This document shows positions 17,610-26,584 of a stretch of DNA of 64,000 nucleotides, in pieces (within the stretch, counting starts at the first letter, position 1; every line of letters begins with the position of its first letter). The translations under genes and the position numbers were made by a program. The stretch comes from Mycoplasmatota bacterium (GTDB taxonomy: Bacteria > Bacillota_I > Bacilli_A > Izemoplasmatales > Hujiaoplasmataceae): positions 124,001 to 188,000 of the forward strand of contig CP076020.1 in the NCBI GenBank assembly GCA_018622675.1, given 5' to 3'. Under the pieces are notes generated by a model that searched no databases, was not told the DNA's origin, and worked only from the letters and a program-made list of their open reading frames with translations.

Positions 17610-18026
17610 ATGATGGAAAAACTGAAAAACTATCTTAAAGATAAAGGTGTTAAATTAGTAGAAAAAACAAATGAAGTCATTGATTATACCAAAAGTAAAA
17701 TTAAAGATACCATTTTAAAAGATAAGTTAAAGAGAAGATTTCAATTAGAAAACCCTCATAAATTGATGATAACTGAAAGTAAAGTAGATGTTAATCTTCT
17801 GCAAGAACTTACTGCAGAACATGCGAAAATTTATGAAGAAGACAATATTTTTGTTTTATATGGCCATCAAAAAGATAATCAAGTAGATTTAGGTTACTTT
17901 GTTAGAGACCTTAAAACGATGGAATTATATATTGTCAAAGATATGGTGGATGTAGAAATACCTGTAACCTTTGAGGATGAAATATATAATATTGAAGGCA
18001 CAGCTATATATTGTGAGGCACTTTAA
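17610..18026 (+). CDS. Hypothetical protein
   Basis: A 138-residue soluble protein that I do not recognise. The first ~45 residues are lysine-rich and helical (EKLKNYLKDKGVKLVEK); the rest looks like a compact alpha/beta domain with alternating strands (IFVLYGHQ, VDLGYFVRDL, LYIVKDMVD). There are no cysteines except near the C-terminus, no signal peptide and no membrane helix. It begins six bases after fhs and its last base is shared with the next start, so it is co-translated with the HD hydrolase and may work with it. A second ATG at 17613 is an equally good start. Confidence 0.6.
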   Translation: MMEKLKNYLKDKGVKLVEKTNEVIDYTKSKIKDTILKDKLKRRFQLENPHKLMITESKVDVNLLQELTAEHAKIYEEDNIFVLYGHQKDNQVDLGYFVRDLKTMELYIVKDMVDVEIPVTFEDEIYNIEGTAIYCEAL

Positions 18027-18601
18027 TGGATAAAGAAACGTTTGTTGATATATATAAAAAAAATATTCAAAGAGAAGGTTCAGAAGATTTACTGAATTAT
18101 TTATTATCAAGTAAAAGTGATTTCTTTGAAGCCCCTTGTTCAACAAGATTTCACTTATCTGAACCTGGAGGTTTGGTTAAACATTCATTAAATGTTTATG
18201 AATGTCTTAAAGCTTATTTAGAGCGTCCACGAGTCAAAGAAATATATGGTATGCAATTTAGTGATGAAACTATTGCTATTGTGGCTTTATTACATGATAT
18301 ATGTAAAGTAAATGTATATCAGAAGTCGACTAGAAACAAAAAAAATGACCAAGGTAAATGGATCCAAGTTCCATCATATAATTTTGAAGATGATTTGCCT
18401 TATGGTCATGGTGAGAAATCTGTTTATATCATCTCTGGGTTTATGAAATTAACAAGAGATGAAGCTTTTGCAATTCGCTATCATATGGGCTTTTCTGGTA
18501 ATGAAGAGGCAATGAACGTGGGTAAAGCTTTTGCTTTATATCCATTGGCTTTTGCTTTGTCTACAGCTGATATGGAATCAACATACTTTTTAGAAAAATA
18601 A
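18026..18601 (+). CDS. HD-domain phosphohydrolase
   Basis: A 191-residue HD-superfamily protein, resembling the hydrolase domain of the YhaM-type 3'-5' exoribonucleases but without their OB-fold. The metal ligands are visible: GGLVKHSLNVYE (first His near residue 52), ALLHDICKVNVY (HD near residues 94-95), the conserved YGHGEKSVY (His near 133) and IRYHMG (His near 153), with STADMEST near the end supplying an acidic ligand. Likely a phosphodiesterase or phosphatase on nucleotides; the substrate cannot be told. Its ATG shares a base with the preceding stop. A terminator follows. Confidence 0.82.
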   Translation: MDKETFVDIYKKNIQREGSEDLLNYLLSSKSDFFEAPCSTRFHLSEPGGLVKHSLNVYECLKAYLERPRVKEIYGMQFSDETIAIVALLHDICKVNVYQKSTRNKKNDQGKWIQVPSYNFEDDLPYGHGEKSVYIISGFMKLTRDEAFAIRYHMGFSGNEEAMNVGKAFALYPLAFALSTADMESTYFLEK

Positions 18602-18608
18602 AGAAAGG

Positions 18609-18635
18609 AAGAAACTTCTCATGGAGTTTCTTTTT
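18609..18635 (+). terminator. Rho-independent terminator
   Basis: Stem AAGAAACT/AGTTTCTT with an eight-base loop leading into five T, between the HD gene and the MATE gene. Confidence 0.75.
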
Positions 18636-18645
18636 AGAGTGACTA

Positions 18646-20016
18646 ATGAAAAAAGTTTACAATGTTACGCAAGGACCTATACTTGAAAAACTGGTTTTAC
18701 TTGCAATTCCTATTTTATTAACAACTTTAAGCCAGATGGCTTATAATTTAACAGATATTTTTTGGATCGGCAGGGTTGATTCTATAGGATTATCTGAAAC
18801 TTCAGCGGTTGCTGCAGTGGGAACTGCTTCATATTTAACATGGTTTTGTTTTGGCGTTATATTAATCGCTAAAATTGGGACCAGTGTTAGAGTATCTCAT
18901 GCTGTTGGCCGCGATGAGTTACATAAAGTAAATGTTTATGCCAGTAATGGATTATTATTACAAGCATTTTTTGGTGTATTATTTTCCTTGTTAACACTAA
19001 TTTTTACAAAACAATACCTAGCTATCTTTAATATAGAATCACAAACTATTTTGAATTATGCAATGGATTATATTCCTATTATTGGTGGATTTATATTTGT
19101 CCAATTTTTAGTCCATGGTTTTGTTGCTATTAATGAAGGTTTAGGTCAAACAAAGATCAATTTATGGATATTGGCCGCAGGTTTTATTTTTAATATCATC
19201 TTGGACCCACTTTTTATTCTTGTTTTTAAGTTAGGCTTAAGTGGAGCAGCAATCGCCACAGTGATATCTCAAATCATTACTTTGATTATTTTTTATATTG
19301 TTTATAAAAAAATTAATCCAGAAGTTAAAGTATTTCATTTTAAGAACTTTAACCTTGAAGCTGTTAAGAAGATATTAAAAATTGGAATACCAGTGGGTAC
19401 TCAAAGTATGTTTTTTACATTAATCGCTATTTATATAGCTAGACAAATATATTTATTTGGTGAAGAAGTGGTGGCTGCTCAGAGAATTGGTGTTCAAATA
19501 GAGCAATTAACATGGATGATCGCTAGTGGTTTTCAAACCGCTATAACAGTGTTTATCGGCCAAAACTTTGGTGCTAAAGCTTATGATAGGGTTAGAAAAT
19601 CAGTTTATTATGCTGGACTGATATTGATACCATATGCTTTAATGATTACCGGACTATTATATTTTATACCAGGATCTTTAATGCGTATCTTTTTAGATGA
19701 ATTCGCTACTATACAACATGGAATAGTCTATTTACAAATTATTTCTATGTCGCAAGTTTTCATGATTATTGAAGGTATTGGCACAGGATTTTTTAATGGC
19801 ATAGCAAAGTCTTACATTCCTTCAATCATCGGTATTGTTGGAAATAGTCTTAGAATTCCTTTGGTTTTGATATTAACTGGTGAATTACTTGAAAGAGGAA
19901 TATGGTGGTCTTTAAATATATCAACTATTTTTAAAGCTATTGTTATTGTCCTTGTTTTTGTGTATTTTTTCACAAGAATAGAGAATGTAAAGGTAAAAAA
20001 ATTAGTTTTAAAATAA
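18646..20016 (+). CDS. MATE-family efflux transporter
   Basis: A 456-residue multidrug and toxin extrusion protein with twelve predicted membrane helices in two homologous halves, expected to export cationic compounds in exchange for sodium or protons. The N-terminal segment LVLLAIPILLTTLSQMAYNL and DIFWIGRV (about residues 38-45) are characteristic of the family. The second half begins near ILKIGIPVGTQSMFFTL (about 245), repeating the pattern of the first. It starts 45 bases after the HD gene, downstream of a terminator, and is followed by a hydrolase gene 18 bases later. Confidence 0.92.
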   Translation: MKKVYNVTQGPILEKLVLLAIPILLTTLSQMAYNLTDIFWIGRVDSIGLSETSAVAAVGTASYLTWFCFGVILIAKIGTSVRVSHAVGRDELHKVNVYASNGLLLQAFFGVLFSLLTLIFTKQYLAIFNIESQTILNYAMDYIPIIGGFIFVQFLVHGFVAINEGLGQTKINLWILAAGFIFNIILDPLFILVFKLGLSGAAIATVISQIITLIIFYIVYKKINPEVKVFHFKNFNLEAVKKILKIGIPVGTQSMFFTLIAIYIARQIYLFGEEVVAAQRIGVQIEQLTWMIASGFQTAITVFIGQNFGAKAYDRVRKSVYYAGLILIPYALMITGLLYFIPGSLMRIFLDEFATIQHGIVYLQIISMSQVFMIIEGIGTGFFNGIAKSYIPSIIGIVGNSLRIPLVLILTGELLERGIWWSLNISTIFKAIVIVLVFVYFFTRIENVKVKKLVLK

Positions 20017-20034
20017 TGTAAGTGAGGTTTTCTT

Positions 20035-20952
20035 ATGGCATGGTATGGATATTTGATTTTCTTTTTTGTTTTCATTTTTTTAATATGGATGTATATAGGA
20101 TTACAGATAGCTATTTCTATAGTCACACCCCATGTTAAAACTCTCGGTGAAACTATGCTTGAAGAATCAAAAAGAGATCCAAGCTTAATACCTTATCTTA
20201 AGGCGCATAGAACGAAAAAATACCATATTAAATCAAAGTATGGTTATCAAATTGCTATTTATGAATTCATTGAATATAAAGATAGTAAGAAGTTTGTTGT
20301 AATGTCTCATGGTTATACATATTCTTATCATGGAACGATTAAATATGCGTTAATGATGATTAAACTTGGTTACAATGTGATTATGTATGATCAAAGATTT
20401 CACGGAGATAGTGGTGGTAAAAATACTAGCCTAGGATTCCATGAAAAAAACGATCTTTATTCTGTCATATCTTTTATCTTTGATAAGTATGGTCATGATA
20501 TATTTTTAGGTACATATGGTGAATCTATGGGTGCCGCTACTTGTTTATTAGAACAAGCTATGGATAAGAGAGTACGGTTTGTGATTAGTGATTCTTCCTT
20601 CAAGAATTTAAAAATATTAATAAAATCACAAATCAAAGCAAAGGGTATCCCGACCTTTTTGTTTTATGGAATTGTGAATATATTTGTATGGTTGATTTCA
20701 AGAAGTAATCTTTCTAAGGTTTCCCCAATAGACGCAATTAAGGAATCGGATATTCCAATGATGTTTGTCCATGGAAAACAAGACGATTTTATCCCTTATG
20801 CTCATAGTGTTGATTTATATGAAGCTTATAAAGGCAAAAAAACATTGTACCTAGCTGATAAAGACGCTTATCACGCGAGAAGTTATTATAATAACAAAGA
20901 AGATTACTTTAAAACCTTAAAAGAATTTAGTGATCAGTATTTGAAATATTAG
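20035..20952 (+). CDS. Alpha/beta hydrolase with N-terminal membrane anchor
   Basis: A 305-residue serine hydrolase of the YqkD/acyl-peptidase-like group. An N-terminal hydrophobic helix (about residues 4-28) probably anchors it. The fold motifs follow: VVMSHGYTYSYHG (oxyanion region, about 89-101), MYDQRFHGDSGG (about 118-129), the nucleophile elbow GTYGESMGAATC (Ser near 165), the acid near FVHGKQDDFIP (about 243-253) and the His in DAYHARSYY (about 279-287). Substrate unknown. It has its own GTGAGG site 18 bases after the MATE stop, so the two are probably co-transcribed. Confidence 0.85.
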   Translation: MAWYGYLIFFFVFIFLIWMYIGLQIAISIVTPHVKTLGETMLEESKRDPSLIPYLKAHRTKKYHIKSKYGYQIAIYEFIEYKDSKKFVVMSHGYTYSYHGTIKYALMMIKLGYNVIMYDQRFHGDSGGKNTSLGFHEKNDLYSVISFIFDKYGHDIFLGTYGESMGAATCLLEQAMDKRVRFVISDSSFKNLKILIKSQIKAKGIPTFLFYGIVNIFVWLISRSNLSKVSPIDAIKESDIPMMFVHGKQDDFIPYAHSVDLYEAYKGKKTLYLADKDAYHARSYYNNKEDYFKTLKEFSDQYLKY

Positions 20953-20965
20953 AGCAGATAAATGG

Positions 20966-20994
20966 TTGACTCAATCCATAAAAAAAGCTATAAT
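20966..20994 (+). promoter_or_regulatory. Promoter of the feo operon
   Basis: TTGACT (20966-20971) and a perfect TATAAT (20989-20994) with a 17-base spacer, the best promoter in the window. The +1 region falls inside the first operator dyad. Confidence 0.85.
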
Positions 20995-21011
20995 GTTAAG
21001 CGTAGCTAACA
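20994..21011 (+). promoter_or_regulatory. Putative metal-regulator operator 1 (TGTTA-N8-TAACA)
   Basis: The 18-bp dyad TGTTAAGCGTAGCTAACA overlaps the end of the -10 box and the start point of the feo promoter, the position of a repressor site. It matches the half-site and spacing of the dyad at 21036. The wider sequence (AAAAAGC before, GCTTTTT after) may also form a hairpin that ends transcription from the upstream hydrolase gene. Confidence 0.65.
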
Positions 21012-21035
21012 TGCAGCTTTTTATTTTATATGAAA

Positions 21036-21053
21036 TGTTAGATAATACTAACA
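21036..21053 (+). promoter_or_regulatory. Putative metal-regulator operator 2 (TGTTA-N8-TAACA)
   Basis: TGTTAGATAATACTAACA, a dyad with six perfect base pairs per arm, lies in the feoA leader 42 bp (about four helical turns) from operator 1. TTAG/CTAA half-sites recall DtxR/IdeR-type operators, and the operon encodes such a regulator. Confidence 0.65.
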
Positions 21054-21066
21054 AAGCGAGGAAATT

Positions 21067-21294
21067 ATGACATTACAAGATATTAAACCAGGCGAATTTT
21101 GTATGATAAAAAAAATCAAATCTAATAATTTAAGAAAACGTATTATAGATATGGGTTTGATTATAGGTACAAAAGTTTATGTAAAAAAAACAGCGCCATT
21201 AGGTGACCCTGTTGAAATAATAGTAAGAGGTTATTCCCTCACACTACGAAAAGCAGAGGCTAGAACTATACATGTAGAGAGGGTTGATGAATAG
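21067..21294 (+). CDS. feoA: Ferrous iron transport protein FeoA
   Basis: A 75-residue SH3-like cytoplasmic protein that assists FeoB. The pattern LQDIKPGEFCMIKKI, RIIDMGLIIGTKVYV and the ending IIVRGYSLTLRKAEARTIHV is diagnostic of FeoA. It is the first gene of the feo operon, behind a strong promoter and two matched dyads, and its stop shares one base with the GTG start of feoB. Confidence 0.95.
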   Translation: MTLQDIKPGEFCMIKKIKSNNLRKRIIDMGLIIGTKVYVKKTAPLGDPVEIIVRGYSLTLRKAEARTIHVERVDE

Positions 21295-23489
21295 TGAACA
21301 TTGCTTTAATTGGAAATCCTAATGCCGGAAAAACGACATTATATAATGAGTTAACTGGTTCTAAACAATCAGTGGGTAATTGGCCGGGCGTTACTGTTGA
21401 AAAAAAATCAGGTAAATTAAGATCTAAGGTTATAGATGCAGATATTATTGATTTACCTGGTATATATTCATTATCTACCATATCTTTAGAAGAAGAGATT
21501 GCTTCTAATTATATTATGGATAGGAAAATGGATTTAATTATCAATATTGTTGATGCAAGCTCTTTAGAGAGAAATCTTTTTTTAACTTACCAATTATTAG
21601 ATTCTAATATACCTATGATTGTGGCTTTAAATGGTATGGATATTATTGATAAAAATAAAGAAACGATTGATCACCTTGCTTTATCTCAAGAACTAGGTGT
21701 ACCAGTTATTCCTATTTCTGCTAGCAAGAAAGTAGGTATAGATAAACTTATTCATCAAGTAGAAACTTTTGATGTTAATCAAATAAGAAAACCAATTCAA
21801 TATGAACAAGCGATTGAAGATGTTATAGATAAGTTTAATGATTATATCAATGATCGTTTTTTATCCATTCGATTTTTTGAAGATGGCTTAGATGCTTTGC
21901 CTCATGCAAATGTCAATCATAAAGATCAAGCACTATTAATCGAATGGTATCATGAGTTGAAAGAAACGTTTGAATTAGATATAGATATGGTCTTACCTGA
22001 TGCAAGATATAATAAAATTATAGATTTAATCAATAGAATTTATGATAGAAATGATTTAATTAAAGAAACTCCAACAGATAAAATAGATAAAGTATTAACA
22101 CATAAGTTTTTTGGATTACCTATTTTTGGTCTAGTAATGTTTCTTGTGTTCTTTTTAGCCTTTGGACCTATAGGAACCTTTATTACAGATCAATTTGTTT
22201 GGTTGATTGATCAATTCTTTGTTTTTATTATCAATGGTGTTGAATCTTTAGGGATGAGTCCATATATTTCCAGTTTGATTACTAAGGGTGTATTTGGTGG
22301 TTTAGCAGCCGTTGTAGGATTCTTACCGCAATTAATGATTTTATTCTTTGCTTTAGCAATTTTAGAGGATTCTGGTTACATGTCTAGGGCAGCCTTTATT
22401 ATGGATAGAGCTTTAAGAAAATTTGGATTAAGTGGGAAATCATTTATCCCCATGTTAATTGGTTTTGGTTGTTCTGTGCCAGCCATTACAGCGACAAGAA
22501 CTTTAGATAAAGATGAAGATAGAAAAATAACAGCGATGATTATTCCTTTCGTTTCATGTGGGGCTAAGGCGCCGATTTATGGAGTCTTTGCTGGTGCTTT
22601 ATTTGGTAATGGATCATATTTAGTTGTTTTCTCAATGTATTTGTTAGGTTTATTAGTCGCTATATTATCTGCTATATTGTTTAAGAAAACAATATTAAAA
22701 TCAGCGAGTGCAAATTATATTATGGAATTACCACAGTATAGAAAACCAACAGTTAAGAATACTTGGTTACATACATGGGAACGTTCTAAAGATTTCTTGA
22801 TTAAAGCAGGAACAATATTATTAGCATCATTTATTGTTATTTGGTTTTTAAGTTATTTTGGTATTGTAGATGGTCAGTTTAAATTATTAAGCGATGATCA
22901 AATATCTCAAAGTTTCTTGGGCCATATTGGTCGTGCAATACTTCCTGTTTTTAAACCTATTGGTTTTAATGACTGGAGATCAACTGTAGCCATCTTATCT
23001 GGATTTGTAGCCAAAGAAAGTGTGGTTGGTACATTAGGCATATTGTATGGTGTTAGTGGCGATGTTGTTGAAAACGGCTCTGCATTATACCCTGCAATTC
23101 AATCAGCCTTTACACCAGTCCAAGCTTATGCTTTTATGGTCTTTGCATTACTTGCTATTCCTTGTATTGCTGCTGTATCAGCTTTAAAACGTGAGTTAAA
23201 ATCAACTAAATGGTTTTTATTTACATTACTTTATGAAATGGTTGTTGCTTATTTAGCGGCAATGGCAATTTATCAAATAGGTTCAAGGGATACCGGTACC
23301 ATTCTAAGCATTGTCTTTACAGCTTTAGTGATTATATTTGTCATTTTTATGGTTAGAAAATGGATTAGACAAAAAGGTAGTGCATGTGCAACCTGCGATG
23401 GATGCTCATCATCGAAAGGATGTTCTCTACCACAATTTCAAGAGTTTAAAGAATCAATGGAAGGGGAAAAAGAGAAGGATGAAGACTAA
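21294..23489 (+). CDS. feoB: Ferrous iron transporter FeoB with Cys-rich tail
   Basis: A 731-residue Fe(II) importer. The N-terminal G domain shows G1 GNPNAGKTT (residues 7-15), G3 DLPGIYSL and G4 NGMD. The helical GDI region follows, then a membrane domain with two Gate motifs; the conserved GCSVPAI (about 387-393) and SCGAKAPIYG (about 418-427) are visible. The tail CATCDGCSSSKGCSL (about 697-711) has four cysteines, as in FeoB proteins that carry a built-in FeoC-like Fe-S segment. The GTG start overlaps the feoA stop by one base and GAGAGG lies upstream. The regulator gene overlaps its 3' end by 11 bases. Confidence 0.96.
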   Translation: MNIALIGNPNAGKTTLYNELTGSKQSVGNWPGVTVEKKSGKLRSKVIDADIIDLPGIYSLSTISLEEEIASNYIMDRKMDLIINIVDASSLERNLFLTYQLLDSNIPMIVALNGMDIIDKNKETIDHLALSQELGVPVIPISASKKVGIDKLIHQVETFDVNQIRKPIQYEQAIEDVIDKFNDYINDRFLSIRFFEDGLDALPHANVNHKDQALLIEWYHELKETFELDIDMVLPDARYNKIIDLINRIYDRNDLIKETPTDKIDKVLTHKFFGLPIFGLVMFLVFFLAFGPIGTFITDQFVWLIDQFFVFIINGVESLGMSPYISSLITKGVFGGLAAVVGFLPQLMILFFALAILEDSGYMSRAAFIMDRALRKFGLSGKSFIPMLIGFGCSVPAITATRTLDKDEDRKITAMIIPFVSCGAKAPIYGVFAGALFGNGSYLVVFSMYLLGLLVAILSAILFKKTILKSASANYIMELPQYRKPTVKNTWLHTWERSKDFLIKAGTILLASFIVIWFLSYFGIVDGQFKLLSDDQISQSFLGHIGRAILPVFKPIGFNDWRSTVAILSGFVAKESVVGTLGILYGVSGDVVENGSALYPAIQSAFTPVQAYAFMVFALLAIPCIAAVSALKRELKSTKWFLFTLLYEMVVAYLAAMAIYQIGSRDTGTILSIVFTALVIIFVIFMVRKWIRQKGSACATCDGCSSSKGCSLPQFQEFKESMEGEKEKDED

Positions 23490-23868
23490 AAGATATTCAG
23501 AATCTTTAGAAAATTATTTAGAGACAATTTATATGTTTGGCGGTGAGGATGTAAAATCAATCGATATTGCCAATCATTTAAAGGTTTCTCGAGCTAGTGT
23601 CAATAACGCTATTAATTCATTGATTGAAAAGAAACTTGTGAGCAAAGAACTCTACGGAAATATTACTTTAACCGAAGAAGGCGTAGAAGTTTCAAAAAAA
23701 ATTCTTGATAAACATGAATTATTGAAGGCCTTTTTAATCGATATATTACATGTTAATCCTGAACAAGCAGAAAATGAAGCCTGTGGAATTGAGCATGTTA
23801 TTTCTGATTTCACTGCTAATCAAATTAAAAAGTTAATGAAACAGTTAAAAAATGGTTCACATAAGTGA
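23479..23868 (+). CDS. DtxR/MntR-family metal-dependent regulator
   Basis: A 129-residue DtxR-type repressor, short like MntR, lacking the SH3 domain. The winged helix reads ESLENYLETIYMFGG, then IDIANHLKVSRASVNNAINSL (helix-turn-helix, about residues 23-45). The dimer domain has the metal-ligand pattern ILDKHELLKAFL (His near 77) and ENEACGIEHVIS (Cys, Glu, His near 100-104). The ATG at 23479 gives the expected N-terminus; longer starts at 23338 would only overlap feoB. As third gene of the feo operon it probably senses Fe(II) or Mn(II) and binds the two TGTTA-N8-TAACA dyads. Confidence 0.9.
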   Translation: MKTKRYSESLENYLETIYMFGGEDVKSIDIANHLKVSRASVNNAINSLIEKKLVSKELYGNITLTEEGVEVSKKILDKHELLKAFLIDILHVNPEQAENEACGIEHVISDFTANQIKKLMKQLKNGSHK

Positions 23869-23879
23869 ATCATTTTTTT
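23848..23879 (+). terminator. Rho-independent terminator of the feo operon
   Basis: Stem AAATGGTTCAC/GTGAATCATTT (one G-U pair) with an ATAA loop and a T run, overlapping the regulator stop codon. Confidence 0.85.
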
Positions 23880-23935
23880 CTTAAAATAGACAAATTCACT
23901 TAAATATAGTAAAATTATAGTAATCGGAGGTTATT

Positions 23936-25231
23936 ATGAGAAAGACAAATATTAAGTTAAGAAATTTGGTTGTTTATCAAATATATGTAAGAAATTTTTC
24001 AAAAGATGGTAATTTTAAGGCAGTTATTGATGACTTGGATCGTATTAAAGATTTGGGTGTAGATGTCATTATGCTTTTACCCATTCATCCAATAGGTGAA
24101 GTTGATAGAATTGGGACACTAGGATCTCCTTATTCAATTAAAGATTATAATGCTATTAGGGAAGAATTAGGTAGTAAAGATGATTTTGAAAATTTAATTG
24201 AAGAAGTTCACCAAAGAAAAATGAAAATAATGATGGATATAGTCTATAATCATACAGCCAAGGATTCTTATTACCATCATCACCACTCTGAGTGGTATTT
24301 CAAAGATGAAGAGGGTCAATCAACAAGTAAAGTCAATAAATGGACTGATGTCTATGATTTCAACTTTTCTTCTGATAAGGCTTTGTGGTTTGAACTCCTC
24401 AACATTTTAGTAGGATATGCTAGATTAGATATCGATGGTTTTAGATGTGATACAGCTTCAATGATACCTTTAGATTTTTGGAAAATGGCTAGAAAACAAG
24501 TTAAAAAAATAAATAGAAATTTTATATGGCTTAGTGAAAGTATTCGTGGAAAGCACTGTAAGCAGTTAAGAGATATGGGATTAAATTGTTTGTCTGAGTC
24601 GGAATTATACCAAGAATTTGATATGGCTCAAGATTTGGATATAGAACCTGATCAAAAAGCTTATCTTAAAGGTGAAGCCTCATTAAGACCTTATTTAGAA
24701 GGCTTAAGAAGACAAGAGGAAATCTATCCTAACAATTATGTTAAATTACATCATATAGAAACATATGATTCAGAAAGAATTGCGGCTAGATTAAGCAATG
24801 ATTTAGATAGAATTTTAAATTGGAATGCTTTTTTGTTCTTTCAAAAGGGTGCAACCATGTTATATGCAGGTCAAGAATTTACGAGTGATAAGCTACCTTC
24901 ATTGCATGAAAAAGATCCTTTTAATAAAAAAACAGATATTTCTGAATTTATTAAAAAGTTGACTAAATTAAAAAATAGAAAAGTATTTTCTAGTGGAAAA
25001 TACTGTGTACATATTCCTGATATTGATGGTGCGGCTTATCAAACATTCGCAAATGATAAAAATGCTTATCATGGGATATTTAATTTAGAAAAAACCAAAG
25101 GTCAAATGAAAGTATATCTAAATGATGGTCGTTATCGAAATTATTTAGATAAAAAAATAATAAAGGTAGAGAACGGCATGATTGACTTACAAGACAAACC
25201 AATCATTATTAGAGAAAAATTAAACGGATGA
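23936..25231 (+). CDS. GH13 alpha-amylase family glycosidase
   Basis: A 431-residue (beta/alpha)8 glycoside hydrolase, cytoplasmic since no signal peptide is present. Conserved regions: DIVYNHTAKDS (region I, about residues 101-111), DGFRCDTAS (region II, nucleophile Asp near 168), IWLSES (region III, general acid Glu near 200). Region IV is HHIETYDSER (about 273-282), where the usual NHD reads TYD: the transition-state Asp is kept but the His is Tyr. That alters the -1 subsite and makes the substrate hard to predict; maltodextrin or glucan hydrolysis is most likely. A GGAGG site and a terminator make this a single-gene unit. Confidence 0.85.
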   Translation: MRKTNIKLRNLVVYQIYVRNFSKDGNFKAVIDDLDRIKDLGVDVIMLLPIHPIGEVDRIGTLGSPYSIKDYNAIREELGSKDDFENLIEEVHQRKMKIMMDIVYNHTAKDSYYHHHHSEWYFKDEEGQSTSKVNKWTDVYDFNFSSDKALWFELLNILVGYARLDIDGFRCDTASMIPLDFWKMARKQVKKINRNFIWLSESIRGKHCKQLRDMGLNCLSESELYQEFDMAQDLDIEPDQKAYLKGEASLRPYLEGLRRQEEIYPNNYVKLHHIETYDSERIAARLSNDLDRILNWNAFLFFQKGATMLYAGQEFTSDKLPSLHEKDPFNKKTDISEFIKKLTKLKNRKVFSSGKYCVHIPDIDGAAYQTFANDKNAYHGIFNLEKTKGQMKVYLNDGRYRNYLDKKIIKVENGMIDLQDKPIIIREKLNG

Positions 25232-25249
25232 TTTCATCCGTTTTTTTCT
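25222..25249 (+). terminator. Rho-independent terminator
   Basis: Stem AAACGGATG/CATCCGTTT with a short loop and seven T, after the glycosidase gene. Confidence 0.92.
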
Positions 25250-25253
25250 TATG

Positions 25254-25262
25254 TGTTATAAT
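25254..25262 (+). promoter_or_regulatory. Extended -10 promoter of the trmFO-xerC-rlmH region
   Basis: TGTTATAAT ends 20 bases before the trmFO ATG, directly behind the previous terminator. Confidence 0.7.
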
Positions 25263-25282
25263 AGGTTACGAGGTGAAAGACA

Positions 25283-26584
25283 ATGTATGTAAATGTAATA
25301 GGCGCTGGGTTAGCAGGCTCTGAGGCTGCTTACCAATTAGCGAAGAGAAATATAAAAGTTAAATTATATGAAAGTAAAAAAGTGAAGAAAACACCGGCTC
25401 AAAACTTGGATGGCTTTGCGGAATTAGTTTGTTCTAATTCATTAAGATCTGACTCTTTGATGAATGCCGCTGGGGTTATGAAAGCAGAGTTAAGAAAACT
25501 CGATTCACTTGTATTAAAAGCTGCCGATAAATATAGTGTTCCAGCAGGTAATGCTTTAGCTGTTGATAGAGATCTCTTCTCACAATATATCACCGATGAG
25601 TTAACTAAAAATCCAAATATAGAAATTATTCATGAAGAAGTGAAAGAGATACCAAGTGGTCCAACCATTTTAGCAACGGGTCCATTAACTCATGAAGCGT
25701 TGGCTAAAGATATTATGTCATACATTGGTGAAGACATGTTATATTTTTATGATGCTATTGCGCCAGTGATTGAGGCGGATTCTATTGACATGAATAAGGC
25801 ATATTTTAAGAGCCGCTATGATAAAGGGGAAGCAGATTATATTAATTGTCCTATGACAGAAGAAGAGTACACTCTTTGGTATGAAGAGGTTATTAAGGCA
25901 AAAACAGCGGATGTTAAAGATTTTGAAATGAAGGTTTTTGAAGGTTGTATGCCGTTTGAGGAAATGGCTAAAAGAGGCATTAAAACATTACTTTTTGGTC
26001 CTTTGAAACCAGTCGGTCTCGCTAGAGATGATGAGAAACGTCCCTATGCAGTTGTACAATTAAGACAAGATAATTTAAAGAAAACCATGTATAATTTGGT
26101 TGGTTTTCAAACACATTTAACTTTTCCTGAACAAAAAAGAATTATAAGAATGATTCCTGGACTAGAAAAAGCCAATATTATTAGATATGGTATTATGCAT
26201 AGAAATACTTATATCAATGCACCTAATTCAATTAATGAATATTATCAATCAAAAGATAGGGAGGATTTATTTTTTGCTGGCCAATTAAGTGGTGTAGAAG
26301 GTTATGTTGAATCTATAGCTTCGGGCTTACTTGCAGGAATCAATATGTCTAGATATGTAAGACATATGAAATGTCTTAAAATGCCTGTAGAAACTGCTAT
26401 TGGATCACAAGCAGATTATATTGCTCATGCATCAGTAGATAGTTTTCAACCTATGAATACGAATTTTGGACTATTTCCAGATTTAGATTTTAAACATAAG
26501 AAAAAAGAACGAAAAACACTCTACGCTCATAGAGCTTTAGAGGCTATTGAAGGGTTAATAAAAGATGGAGAAATTAACAAATAA
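25283..26584 (+). CDS. trmFO: Folate-dependent tRNA m5U54 methyltransferase TrmFO
   Basis: A 433-residue FAD enzyme that methylates U54 in the T-loop of tRNA using methylene-tetrahydrofolate. The N-terminal dinucleotide site GAGLAGSEAAYQLA (residues 7-20) and segments FAELVCSNSLRSDS, MKAELRKLDSL and FAGQLSGVEGYVESIASG are diagnostic. Fhs, upstream, feeds the same folate pool. The last 20 bases overlap the start of xerC; the trmFO-xerC order is common in Bacillota. Confidence 0.97.
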   Translation: MYVNVIGAGLAGSEAAYQLAKRNIKVKLYESKKVKKTPAQNLDGFAELVCSNSLRSDSLMNAAGVMKAELRKLDSLVLKAADKYSVPAGNALAVDRDLFSQYITDELTKNPNIEIIHEEVKEIPSGPTILATGPLTHEALAKDIMSYIGEDMLYFYDAIAPVIEADSIDMNKAYFKSRYDKGEADYINCPMTEEEYTLWYEEVIKAKTADVKDFEMKVFEGCMPFEEMAKRGIKTLLFGPLKPVGLARDDEKRPYAVVQLRQDNLKKTMYNLVGFQTHLTFPEQKRIIRMIPGLEKANIIRYGIMHRNTYINAPNSINEYYQSKDREDLFFAGQLSGVEGYVESIASGLLAGINMSRYVRHMKCLKMPVETAIGSQADYIAHASVDSFQPMNTNFGLFPDLDFKHKKKERKTLYAHRALEAIEGLIKDGEINK

